In this document: positions 36,125 through 45,214 of the stretch, one piece after another | How the letters are laid out: each line of letters starts with the position of its first letter | Numbering within the stretch: position 1 is the first letter of the stretch | NCBI GenBank assembly: GCA_018402075.1 | Contig: JAGYJP010000001.1 | Location: forward strand, 248,001 to 312,000 | Length of the DNA: 64,000 nucleotides | Source of the DNA: Candidatus Nanopelagicales bacterium | Lineage (GTDB): Bacteria; Actinomycetota; Actinomycetes; S36-B12 | Reading direction: 5' to 3' | The notes under the pieces: generated by a model | The model's input: only the letters and a program-made list of their open reading frames with translations | Database searches by the model: none | Told to the model about the DNA's origin: nothing | Translations under genes and position numbers: made by a program

Positions 36125-37933
36125 CTACCCCTCCCCAAATGCAATGTCTCGCAAACTACGCCGGTAAGTTTCAAGAGCAAAAAGTTGTTCCATTATCTCA
36201 GTGGAGTCACCTGATTCTTCAGCACGAGTTAACTGTCCGCGAAGTTCCTCTATTCGCTTGGCAGAGTCAATCTCAAGTAAGCGAGCAATCATTCCCACGG
36301 CATAGCGTTCATCGGTTCCTGCTTCAGCAGGCATGGGTTCAACCGCTAATTCACGAATTGTTGATCGAATGTCATCGTCAGGGGCAGCCCCGAGAACAGC
36401 GTCAATCCACGCCATGCCATCACGGCCTACCTGGGGTCCGCCAGCCGCAACAATTGCGTGATACACGGCACTTGCCTTGTCGTGGGTAAAAGCGGTGTCT
36501 TCGACAGTGCTAAACCATTCACTGACGGCACCCGGAAACTGCAACGCAGCTTTCAGCGCCTCCCTCTCCACCGATGCACCGATTGTCGATCGCTTGGCCG
36601 CTGTGGGCTGCGAAGACCGACCTCCCACTGCCTTAATCACGGTGGCAGGGTCCATTCCAAGCCAACCGGCCAACCTGCGTGAGTACTCCGGGCGCAATGT
36701 CGAGTCACGAATTTTGGCAACAATGGGTGCGCTCTCTTGAAGGGCCGCCACCCTGCCTTCCGATGAATTGAGATCGTATTGGGAGAGAACGGACTTAATC
36801 GCAAACTCAAATAGTGGAACTTTGTTGTCAATGAGGGCACGGACCGCGGCATCACCATGCTGAAGGCGAAGATCACAAGGGTCAAGCCCTGATTTTTCCA
36901 CCGCAACAAATGTTTGCGAAACAAAACGCTGATCTTCTTCAAAAGCCCTAAGTGCCGCCTTCTGCCCGGCAGCATCGCCATCAAATGTGAAGATCACTTG
37001 GCCGCGCATACGGTCATCGTCCATGAGAAGTCGGCGTAAAACTTTGATATGTTCGGCGCCAAATGCTGTGCCACATGTTGCCACGGCGGTTCCCACACCG
37101 GCTAAATGTGCGGCCATGACATCGGTGTACCCCTCAACAATGACCGCAGTCTGTTCCTTGGACACTTCCTTGCGAGCAATATCGAGGCCATACAACACCG
37201 AACTCTTTTTGTAAATTGACGTTTCTGGAGTATTGAGATATTTCGGTCCTTCATCGTCGTCATACAACTTGCGAGCACCGAAACCAATCACTTCTCCACC
37301 AAGTTCGCGAATCGGCCACACCAACCGGCCGCGGAAACGGTCATAGACGCCTCGATTACCTTGACTGACTAATCCCCCTGCAAGTAATTCCTGTTCGGTA
37401 AATCCCCGATCCTTGAGGTGTTTGGTCAAAGAGTCCCAACCTTGGGGCGCGTACCCCACACCAAATGTGCGCGCAACATCCGCGTCAAAACCACGGTCTG
37501 TGAGAAAATTTCGTCCGGTTTCTGCTTCTGGGCTTGCTAACTGCTCCTGATAGAAGACCGCTGCCACCTTGTGCGCTTCCACCAGTCGCTTGCGTTGACC
37601 CTGCTGCTTATTCGGGGTGACACCGCCATCGACGTATTGCAGTGTGATGCCGACTTTGTCGGCAAGTTTCTCCACCGCCTCGGTGAAGGACAAGTGATCG
37701 ATTTTCTGGATAAACCCGATGAGGTCGCCGCCCTCACCACAACCGAAGCAGTACCACATGCCACGGCTCGGTGTGACGTGAAAACTGGGGGATCGTTCGT
37801 CGTGGAAGGGACATAGTCCCTTCATGGAGCCGCCGCCAGCCGACTTAAGAGTGACGTACTCCCGGACGACATCGTCTATCCGGGCGCGCTCGCGGACTTC
37901 TGCTACGTCCTCGTCCCGAATGCGCCCTGCCAC
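36125..37933 (-). CDS. dnaG: DNA primase
   Basis: Makes RNA primers for replication at the fork with DnaB helicase. The 602 residues show the full bacterial plan: an N-terminal zinc-binding domain with CPFHDERSPSFHV and WYCFGCGEGGD (about 40-65), the catalytic core with ICE-like motif and the TOPRIM sequence AVIVEGYTDVMAAH (about 265), the FDGDAAGQKAALR metal site (about 320), and a C-terminal helicase-binding region. Length is normal. The ATG start faces a divergent aminotransferase start about 40 bases away. In the actinobacterial core region it is commonly near dgt, as here. Confidence 0.96.
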   Translation of the reverse strand: MAGRIRDEDVAEVRERARIDDVVREYVTLKSAGGGSMKGLCPFHDERSPSFHVTPSRGMWYCFGCGEGGDLIGFIQKIDHLSFTEAVEKLADKVGITLQYVDGGVTPNKQQGQRKRLVEAHKVAAVFYQEQLASPEAETGRNFLTDRGFDADVARTFGVGYAPQGWDSLTKHLKDRGFTEQELLAGGLVSQGNRGVYDRFRGRLVWPIRELGGEVIGFGARKLYDDDEGPKYLNTPETSIYKKSSVLYGLDIARKEVSKEQTAVIVEGYTDVMAAHLAGVGTAVATCGTAFGAEHIKVLRRLLMDDDRMRGQVIFTFDGDAAGQKAALRAFEEDQRFVSQTFVAVEKSGLDPCDLRLQHGDAAVRALIDNKVPLFEFAIKSVLSQYDLNSSEGRVAALQESAPIVAKIRDSTLRPEYSRRLAGWLGMDPATVIKAVGGRSSQPTAAKRSTIGASVEREALKAALQFPGAVSEWFSTVEDTAFTHDKASAVYHAIVAAGGPQVGRDGMAWIDAVLGAAPDDDIRSTIRELAVEPMPAEAGTDERYAVGMIARLLEIDSAKRIEELRGQLTRAEESGDSTEIMEQLFALETYRRSLRDIAFGEG

Positions 37934-37976
37934 CCCGGAAGTCTATGTCGAATGGGCACGGGTGTTCACTGTCACC

Positions 37977-39188
37977 GTGAACTCGGGAAAACCGGACCTT
38001 GATATTGACCAATTGCGCGCCGATACTCGCGGATGCACCTCCGTGGTCCACTTGAACAACGCAGGGAGCGCCCTCCCACCAGCTGTCGTTGTGGACACAA
38101 TGGTGGACTTCCTGCGCGCCGAAGAAACAACGGGCGGATACGAGGCACACGCCCATGCCATGGATCAATTGGCACAGACGTACTTATCCTTAGCAACATT
38201 GGTGGGCACCGATCCCGACCATATTGCTCTGACCGAATCGGCAACTTCGTCCTGGGATCGAGGTTTCACTGCGATCACCCATACAAAACCCTTCACAGCT
38301 GACTCCCGAATTTTGGTGAGTTCCTCGGAGTACGCATCCAATGTTTTGCCGATCATGCAAGTTGCACAGCGCTCGGGTGCAAGCGTTGAGTTCATTCCAG
38401 ATACCGAGTCAGGAGTCACGGACCTTGTGGCCTTCGCAGAGATGCTCGACGACTCGGTGGCTTTGGTGGCCATCAACCACTGCCCGAGTCAAAATGGGTT
38501 GATTAACGATGTCACCGGAATCGGCGGAATCATTCGCGAGAATAATCCAGCTATCTGGTATCTGGTGGATGCCTGCCAATCGGTTGGGCAATTACCCGTG
38601 AACGCCCCGGAGATTGGCGCAGACTTCCTTTCGGTCACCGGGCGCAAATTCATGCGGGGACCCAGAGGAACTGGTTTTCTGTATTGCTCTGATCGAGCAC
38701 TCATGGATCTCGAGCCATTCCCCGTGGACTTGCACGGGGGATATTGGAATGCCCTGGACACATACGTTCTGCGTGACGGTGCCCGGCGATTCGAAAGCTG
38801 GGAAAAGTCTTATGCCGCCATTTTGGGTCTCGGTGCGGCGACAGACTATTTGCTCACCCTCGGCCAAGACCGAGTGACACAGAGAATCACAACACTTGCT
38901 CACTATGCCCGCACGGGGTTAGAAACACTTCCTGGGATTGTTGTACTTGATCGCGGTAATGATCTCAGCGGAATTGTGACGTTCATGCACGAGTCCATTC
39001 CTGCTGAAGCAATAACTTCTCACATTCGTGCGGCAGGGATCAACGTGTCACTCGGCTCCCCCGATTACTCTCAGGTGGATTACATCGGTCACGGCATTAG
39101 CGGGCTTGTGCGAGTCTCGCCCCATGTGTTCAACACCGAATCTGAGATTGACCTACTCGTGGAGACCCTGGGTCACATTACCGGTTAA
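37977..39188 (+). CDS. PLP-dependent aminotransferase class V-like protein
   Basis: A 403-residue enzyme of the cysteine desulfurase/isopenicillin epimerase fold (class V). Landmarks are VHLNNAGSALPP near the N-terminus, the Asp-Ala stretch WYLVDACQSVGQLP near 200, and the PLP Lys in FLSVTGRKFMRGPRGTGFLY near 225. No catalytic Cys loop typical of NifS/SufS is clear, so sulfur transfer is not assured; lyase or transaminase activity on another amino acid is possible. Start is uncertain: GTG 37977 or GTG 37962; longer frames would run into the divergent dnaG start. The stop overlaps dgt by four bases. Confidence 0.82.
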   Translation: MNSGKPDLDIDQLRADTRGCTSVVHLNNAGSALPPAVVVDTMVDFLRAEETTGGYEAHAHAMDQLAQTYLSLATLVGTDPDHIALTESATSSWDRGFTAITHTKPFTADSRILVSSSEYASNVLPIMQVAQRSGASVEFIPDTESGVTDLVAFAEMLDDSVALVAINHCPSQNGLINDVTGIGGIIRENNPAIWYLVDACQSVGQLPVNAPEIGADFLSVTGRKFMRGPRGTGFLYCSDRALMDLEPFPVDLHGGYWNALDTYVLRDGARRFESWEKSYAAILGLGAATDYLLTLGQDRVTQRITTLAHYARTGLETLPGIVVLDRGNDLSGIVTFMHESIPAEAITSHIRAAGINVSLGSPDYSQVDYIGHGISGLVRVSPHVFNTESEIDLLVETLGHITG

Positions 39189-40414
39189 CGGCATAAACGA
39201 TCGCGCCATTGGACAATACTGACATCGGTCAAGCTTGCTACCTGGTCAATAATCACCCGAAAGCGATCCGCATCTGTTAATGCTGAGTTAAAGGCCGGTT
39301 TAAGCCACGATTCGATTTCATGTCCATCCGATAATCGCAGTGCATGAACCAGCTCAGCAATGATTTCCCTCTGCTTGGCGTATTCGCCCACTGCACCAGG
39401 ACGATTCATGACCCACTTCACGGCCACCGCTTTCATGACAGATACTTCATCGCGTACTTCATCCGGCACAATAAGGTGCGCGCGATATCGCGTGAGTGGC
39501 GCGTCACCAAACTCAGATTGCGTAGCAATCTGTGCTGTCACACAGAACCTGCCAATCAAATAACTCGTGAACCTCTTGAGCTCGGCCATGCTTTGCATGG
39601 ATCCGTCAAACTCAGTTGGCCAATACGCCAAGTTGCGTAACCGCGACATTGCTTCACGTAATTGTTCAATATCCGTATCGGGACTGTAGCGCTCTTGCGC
39701 AATTCGACACAGCTCGTGCACGGTTGCTGGATCATCAAACTCTCGAATCTGAAGCAACCCGCCATGAATCGCATCTTCAAAATCATGAACGGAGTAGGCG
39801 ACATCGTCTGACCAATCCATGACCTGTTCTTCCAAACAGGTCTGCTCACCCGGTGCGCCCTCACGCAACCAACGAAAAACTTCGGCATCGTCGCTGTAGT
39901 AACCAAACTTTGGGTTACCCGGCGTTCGAGCCCAAGGATACTTGCAGGAGGCATCCAATGATGCCCTCGTCAGATTTAATCCCGCGGATTGACCATCTGG
40001 CGCAAATATTTTTGCCTCGAGCCTGCTCACAACTCGCAAAGTTTGCGCATTCCCCTCGAATCCACCAATGGAATCTGCTAATCGGTTGAGTTCATCCTCG
40101 CCATTGTGACCAAAGGGCGGGTGTCCCAGGTCATGGGCCAGTCCCGCAACTTCAACGAGATCGGGATCGCATCCCAGGGCATGTCCGAGTTCGCGTGCAA
40201 TTTGAGCCACTTCCAGTGTGTGCGTCAACCGAGTTCGTGGAAAATCAGCGATACCCGCCACTTGTACCTGCGTCTTAGCTGCTAATCGTCGTAAAGACGA
40301 GGAATGCAGGACTCGAGCCCGGTCACGCGCAAAAGCACTGCGCACAGTCTCTTTCACGGGTTCGATCACGGGACGTTCCACGTCATGATCGGTGTACCCC
40401 ACTGGTATTGCCAC
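39185..40414 (-). CDS. dgt: Deoxyguanosinetriphosphate triphosphohydrolase
   Basis: HD-domain enzyme that cleaves dGTP (or other dNTPs) to deoxynucleoside and triphosphate and helps set dNTP pools. The 409-residue protein has the metal-binding set RTRLTHTLEVAQIARELG (His near 65) and LAHDLGHPPFGHNGEDEL (HD near 95), the family signature. Near the middle, DWSDDVAYSVHDFEDAI provides the second Asp cluster. Length fits the bacterial dNTPase group. The 3' end overlaps the convergent class V gene. Confidence 0.95.
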   Translation of the reverse strand: MAIPVGYTDHDVERPVIEPVKETVRSAFARDRARVLHSSSLRRLAAKTQVQVAGIADFPRTRLTHTLEVAQIARELGHALGCDPDLVEVAGLAHDLGHPPFGHNGEDELNRLADSIGGFEGNAQTLRVVSRLEAKIFAPDGQSAGLNLTRASLDASCKYPWARTPGNPKFGYYSDDAEVFRWLREGAPGEQTCLEEQVMDWSDDVAYSVHDFEDAIHGGLLQIREFDDPATVHELCRIAQERYSPDTDIEQLREAMSRLRNLAYWPTEFDGSMQSMAELKRFTSYLIGRFCVTAQIATQSEFGDAPLTRYRAHLIVPDEVRDEVSVMKAVAVKWVMNRPGAVGEYAKQREIIAELVHALRLSDGHEIESWLKPAFNSALTDADRFRVIIDQVASLTDVSIVQWRDRLCR

Positions 40415-40443
40415 CCCCCGACCTTACATAGTGCAATTGAGGT

Positions 40444-41088
40444 TTATTTCGGCGGCAAGATGTCCGGCAACTGCCATTGGGTATACAGGTAATGGCGCAC
40501 GAGACCAACAGCCTCTCGGGCGACATACTCGGATGTCAGTGACGTGGCGCCGTCGAGGACTGCAGGCGACATGTGTGCATCAATGCCGTACTTGCCTGCA
40601 GTGACCTGCGAACGCGCCGAGTGCGCCGGGTCGGTCACGATGGTCGCTGAGTTCCACCCCAAATCTGACATCAGTGTCGCCACGATTGCCAACGTCCCTA
40701 CAGTGTCAGTTCCCGTAGGTTGAAAAATCACGTCACGTGAGTCCACGCCCAATGTGCGCAACGCGTCTGCGGACTTTTCATGGGCACGCTGCGGGCCAGT
40801 GATCATGATGACAGGGGCGATACCTGCCCTATAGAGCCCCGCAGCATGTTTAAGTCGCTCCGCTTTGGCGTCTTTCTGATTACCCCATGCTCCTGCTGGG
40901 TCCATCACCACAATGGTCTGTGTTGCTGTGCGGTCGTCAATTTGAGAGGTCAGGACAATCTGGGCAGCAGCCGCAATGGGGATAAGAAGCAGAAGGGACA
41001 TTCCGACCGTGAGGAGCAATGTAAATATCCGAGCCGGTGATGAAAACCCTTCAACATTGGTCGGCTCACCAATATCGCTCTTATTCAC
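40444..41088 (-). CDS. YdcF/SanA-type membrane-anchored DUF218 protein
   Basis: A 214-residue protein with an N-terminal hydrophobic anchor (about 18-45) and a DUF218 domain: VVMDPAGAWG-x9-ERLKHAAGLYRAG near 65-95, IMITGP near 105, TDTVGTLAIVATLM near 140 and ATIVTDPAHSARS near 160. Family members such as SanA and ElyC influence cell envelope integrity. The likely placement is outside the membrane. It lies between ppdK and dgt on the same strand. Confidence 0.8.
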   Translation of the reverse strand: MNKSDIGEPTNVEGFSSPARIFTLLLTVGMSLLLLIPIAAAAQIVLTSQIDDRTATQTIVVMDPAGAWGNQKDAKAERLKHAAGLYRAGIAPVIMITGPQRAHEKSADALRTLGVDSRDVIFQPTGTDTVGTLAIVATLMSDLGWNSATIVTDPAHSARSQVTAGKYGIDAHMSPAVLDGATSLTSEYVAREAVGLVRHYLYTQWQLPDILPPK

Positions 41089-41154
41089 TGCCCCATGTTC
41101 ACACGGTCAGCGCAGGAACAGGTTGCACGACACCTATCTTGTTGGCGAGAACCT

Positions 41155-43857
41155 TTAAGTCATCACTTGCGCTCTGCCTGATTCAAGTCGGGCTACCGGA
41201 ACTCGGAAGGGGGAGCACGAAACATAATTCAATCCCACCGAGTTGAAAAAGTGAATGGATGCTGGGTCACCTCCGTGTTCACCGCACACTCCGCAGGAAA
41301 TTCCCGGTCGGGCTTTCCGCCCGGCCTTGATAGCCATGTCAACGAGTGCACCTACGCCTTGTACATCTATTGATTCGAAGGGCGACACGGGGAAAATACC
41401 TTTATCGAGATAGGAGGAGAAAAATGCCGCCTCGACATCGTCTCGACTAAATCCCCACGTCGTTTGGGTCAAATCATTTGTACCAAAAGAGAAGAACTCT
41501 GCTGACTCGGCGAGATCTTCAGCCGTGAGGGCAGCCCGAGGCAACTCGATCATGGTGCCTATTGGAAAAGCAAGAGATGACTTTCGGCCGTCAAGAACTT
41601 CGCGAATGACAGCCTTGACTTCTTCAGTAATCAGCGCGAGTTCGGTAACGGAACCCACGAGCGGGATCATAATTTCGGCTTGAGGGGATTTACCCTGCGC
41701 TTCGAGGTCGCAAGCCGCTTCTGCCAGTGCTCGTACTTGCATGGCAAATAGGCCAGGCAGCACGAGGCCAAGGCGTACACCTCGAAGACCCAACATCGGG
41801 TTTTGTTCACTCAGCCGATTAACTGCTGCCAGAACCTTCGAGGCCGCGGTCGTGTCCTCGCCACGCTCCGAAGCCACAGCAACAGCCACTGCCAATTCGG
41901 TGCGATCGGGAAGAAACTCGTGCAATGGTGGGTCGATCAATCGCACTGTCACGGGCAGACCATCCATAGCGGCAAGAATCTCAGTGAAATCTGCGCGCTG
42001 GAGCGGCAAGAGCGCATCGAGTGAGCGAACGTGAGTTTCTTGACTATCCGCGAGAATTAAATCCTCAATCAATTGGCGACGCTCCCCTAGGAACATGTGC
42101 TCGGTTCGACACAAACCAATACCCGACGCGCCCATGCGCCGCGCTCGCGCAGCGTCAGGCGCAGTATCAGCGTTGGTACGCACGCCCATACGGCGTCGAG
42201 CATCCGCGTGCTCCATTATCCGATTTACCGAAGTAATTAATTCGGCCGTGTCCGAATCAACACCTGCTAATGCAGCGGACAATCCTTCTTCAAAGAGTTG
42301 GACTACTGGACTGGCGGTTACAGGAACTTCACCCCAGAAGACCTCACCTGTGCTGCCGTCAATGGAGATTGTGTCTCCTTCACGTATCACGTGTCCGTCA
42401 TCGGTGGTGATTTCACGCTGCTTCACATCCACGCGAAGTGACTCCGCACCACACACGGCCGTCTTACCCATTCCTCGGGCAACCACAGCCGCGTGCGAAG
42501 TTTTACCTCCGCGACTGGTCAGAATTCCTGTGGCGGCCACCATGCCGGCTAGATCCTCCGGCGTGGTTTCCCGCCGCACCAAAATTACTCGTTCACCTTG
42601 CGCAGCTTTTGCCACCGCTTCATCGGAAGAAAAGACAACAGTGCCCACCGCTGCACCCGGTGACGCATTAGTTCCTCGAGCAAGAACGGTGGTGTCGGCG
42701 GTGGCATCGAATCGCGGAAACATCAGATGCGCCAATTGGGCACCCGTCACACGTTGGATTGCTTCGTCCATGGTGAGGACACCCTCGTCCACCAAAGAAA
42801 TAGCAATACGGAATGCAGCAGCAGCCGTTCGTTTACCTACACGCGTTTGCAGCATCCAAAGTTTGCCACGCTCAACGGTGAACTCGATATCACAAAGATC
42901 GCGATAGTGATCCTCCAATGCGCGCATATTCGTCATTAACTCAGCGTGCGAATTGGCATCGATGCGTTTCAGTTCCGTCAGCGGGAACGCATTGCGAATT
43001 CCTGCGACAACATCTTCTCCCTGAGCATCGGGGAGGTAATCACCGTAAACACCTGGATCACCTGTGGCGGGGTCGCGCGTAAACGCCACCCCAGAACCGG
43101 AACCTAGGCCGCCACCGCGCGGTCCCGCATTCCCAAACACCATTGCCTGAACGTTTACAGCGGTGCCGAGATCGTGAGGAATATGTTCTCGACGCCGATA
43201 AATACGGGCTCTCTCTGTATTCCACGAGTCAAAAACCGCATGAATTGCGCCATCGAGCTGTGCTCGTGGATCCTGCGGAAACTCGGCGCCGGATTCATCG
43301 AAGATGATCTGTTTGAATTCGGCCACGAGTTGTTGAACGGCAGCAGTGCTCAATTCGATATCTGTGCGCACCTTTTCTCGCTCTTTAGCCGCATCCAATC
43401 GCTCTTCAAAAGGTTCACTACTAATTTCCAGCACCGTTTTTCCATACATCTGTAATAGTCGTCGATACGAATCCCAGGCAAACCGATCATCGTGGGCGGC
43501 ATTGGCTAGTCCCAGCACACTGGAGTCATTGAGTCCAATATTGAGGACCGTTTCCATCATGCCGGGCATGGAGAATTTTGCACCCGATCTCACGGAGACA
43601 AGGAGTGGGTCGTGTGGGTCACCTAGTTTTCGACCCATATCTACTTCAAGTGAGCCCAGTGCCTCGGTAACTTGTGCTTCAAGGTCAACAGGCTCACTAC
43701 CCGTGGTCAAGTATTCGCGACAAGCCTCGGTTGTAATGGTGAATCCAGGTGGCACGGGTAACCCCAGTGACACCATCTCCGCAAGATTTGCACCTTTGCC
43801 ACCGAGCAAGTCGGCCATGGTTCTGTCACCTTCGGAAAATGAATAAACAAATTTCAT
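41155..43857 (-). CDS. ppdK: Pyruvate, phosphate dikinase
   Basis: Interconverts pyruvate + ATP + phosphate with phosphoenolpyruvate + AMP + diphosphate in central metabolism. The roughly 900-residue protein has the usual order: ATP-grasp part starting LLGGKGANLAEM and LPVPPGFTITT, the swivelling phosphohistidine domain with RGGKTSHAAVVARGMGKTAV near 450, and a TIM barrel ending with GVCGEHGGDP near 860, which includes the catalytic Cys. ATG 43857 is chosen because GGTGA lies before it; GTG 43866 is an alternative. It lies in the conserved dgt-dusB region. Confidence 0.96.
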   Translation of the reverse strand: MKFVYSFSEGDRTMADLLGGKGANLAEMVSLGLPVPPGFTITTEACREYLTTGSEPVDLEAQVTEALGSLEVDMGRKLGDPHDPLLVSVRSGAKFSMPGMMETVLNIGLNDSSVLGLANAAHDDRFAWDSYRRLLQMYGKTVLEISSEPFEERLDAAKEREKVRTDIELSTAAVQQLVAEFKQIIFDESGAEFPQDPRAQLDGAIHAVFDSWNTERARIYRRREHIPHDLGTAVNVQAMVFGNAGPRGGGLGSGSGVAFTRDPATGDPGVYGDYLPDAQGEDVVAGIRNAFPLTELKRIDANSHAELMTNMRALEDHYRDLCDIEFTVERGKLWMLQTRVGKRTAAAAFRIAISLVDEGVLTMDEAIQRVTGAQLAHLMFPRFDATADTTVLARGTNASPGAAVGTVVFSSDEAVAKAAQGERVILVRRETTPEDLAGMVAATGILTSRGGKTSHAAVVARGMGKTAVCGAESLRVDVKQREITTDDGHVIREGDTISIDGSTGEVFWGEVPVTASPVVQLFEEGLSAALAGVDSDTAELITSVNRIMEHADARRRMGVRTNADTAPDAARARRMGASGIGLCRTEHMFLGERRQLIEDLILADSQETHVRSLDALLPLQRADFTEILAAMDGLPVTVRLIDPPLHEFLPDRTELAVAVAVASERGEDTTAASKVLAAVNRLSEQNPMLGLRGVRLGLVLPGLFAMQVRALAEAACDLEAQGKSPQAEIMIPLVGSVTELALITEEVKAVIREVLDGRKSSLAFPIGTMIELPRAALTAEDLAESAEFFSFGTNDLTQTTWGFSRDDVEAAFFSSYLDKGIFPVSPFESIDVQGVGALVDMAIKAGRKARPGISCGVCGEHGGDPASIHFFNSVGLNYVSCSPFRVPVARLESGRAQVMT

Positions 43858-43972
43858 ACTAGTCACCAGCAGAGTGTTCCACTTTCAGGAGATGAAATGC
43901 AGAACTACGAAAAAAGCCCTCGAAGAAATACTCGGTGACTTATGTCTCACCGCCGGCGCATTTGAGAGTTAA

Positions 43973-45106
43973 TCAGCCACCGCTAACAGAAAACTCGGCA
44001 ACGGAAACGTTTACACGATCTGATTCCGTCAAGTCACATGTTTCCAGCCACCCATCAGGCAATGCCGGGCGACGCTCGCCCGATGTGCGCCCACGAGGGC
44101 CCGTACCGACATCGGAGTTGAAATCCTGGTCCGGATTGATCTGTGCCAGAAGTGCGTCTAGCTCGAACAAACTGGTGACCTTTCCCAAAGGCTCGCGCAC
44201 TGTGTGAGGCACACGGAAACCCTTCAAGTACCAGGCCATGTGCTTTCGAATATCCCGACAACCCTTGAATTCACCGTAATCCTCCACCAATAACTCCGCA
44301 TGCCTGCGCAATGTGGCAAGGACAACATCGAGTCGAGGCTCGGGCGGCAGCGGATCACCATTAAATGCGGCGGTCAATTGAGCAAATAGCCACGGACGGC
44401 CCAGACACCCGCGTCCGACAACCACTCCATCGGCACCCGTATGCGCAATCATGGAAAGCGCATCTGCACCCGTCCAAATATCTCCATTCCCCAGCACCGG
44501 CGTATTCCATTGGCTTAGGTAATTCTTCAATTGGGCAATTGCATCCCAATCAGCTTTGCCGCCATACATTTGAGCGGCCGTGCGTCCATGCAGTGCTACC
44601 CATGCCACACCCGCTCGAGCGGCGCTTTCCCCAGCCTCCAAATACGTTAAATGGGTGTCATCTATACCTTTACGCATTTTCACAGACACCGGGACTTTGC
44701 CATCGGCTGCTTCTACAACTCGCTCCACAATTTCTCGGAACAGATCACGTTTCCAAGGCAACGCGCTACCACCACCTTTGCGGGTGACTTTGGGAACGGG
44801 GCATCCGAAGTTCATATCAATATGGTCGGCTCGATCTTCATCAATAATTATTCGTGCGGCAGCAGCCATCACCTGTGGGTCCACTCCGTATAGCTGCACA
44901 GATCGAGGCGATTCATCGGGAGCAAATGTCACGAGATCCATGGTGGCTTCATTGCGCTCAATCAACGCTCGAGAAGTGACCATTTCGGAGACATACAGCC
45001 CTGCACCCTGCTCACGACACAATCTTCTAAATGCGCGGTTGGTAATCCCTGCCATGGGTGCGAGGACAACGGGTGGGTCAATGATCCGATCTCCCACACG
45101 CAACAT
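43973..45106 (-). CDS. dusB: tRNA-dihydrouridine synthase B
   Basis: Flavoenzyme that reduces uridine in the D-loop of tRNAs with NADPH. The 377-residue protein begins MLRVGDRIIDPPVVLAPMAGITNRAFR; the FMN-barrel motif HIDMNFGCPVPKVTRKGGGSAL contains the catalytic Cys near 100, and GADGVVVGRGCLGRPWLF near 220 binds the phosphate. The ATG at 45106 is used; an open frame continues upstream but the added residues do not look like Dus proteins. It is divergent from a DHA2 exporter. Confidence 0.95.
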   Translation of the reverse strand: MLRVGDRIIDPPVVLAPMAGITNRAFRRLCREQGAGLYVSEMVTSRALIERNEATMDLVTFAPDESPRSVQLYGVDPQVMAAAARIIIDEDRADHIDMNFGCPVPKVTRKGGGSALPWKRDLFREIVERVVEAADGKVPVSVKMRKGIDDTHLTYLEAGESAARAGVAWVALHGRTAAQMYGGKADWDAIAQLKNYLSQWNTPVLGNGDIWTGADALSMIAHTGADGVVVGRGCLGRPWLFAQLTAAFNGDPLPPEPRLDVVLATLRRHAELLVEDYGEFKGCRDIRKHMAWYLKGFRVPHTVREPLGKVTSLFELDALLAQINPDQDFNSDVGTGPRGRTSGERRPALPDGWLETCDLTESDRVNVSVAEFSVSGG

Positions 45107-45214
45107 GGGGATAGTTTTGCATGTCCTTGCGGAGAATTTATCGCGCGTACGGCAGACTCGGATTCGCACACAGGCCACCCGCAGCGCAGAAGATCGCAAT
45201 TTACAAGGAGCACA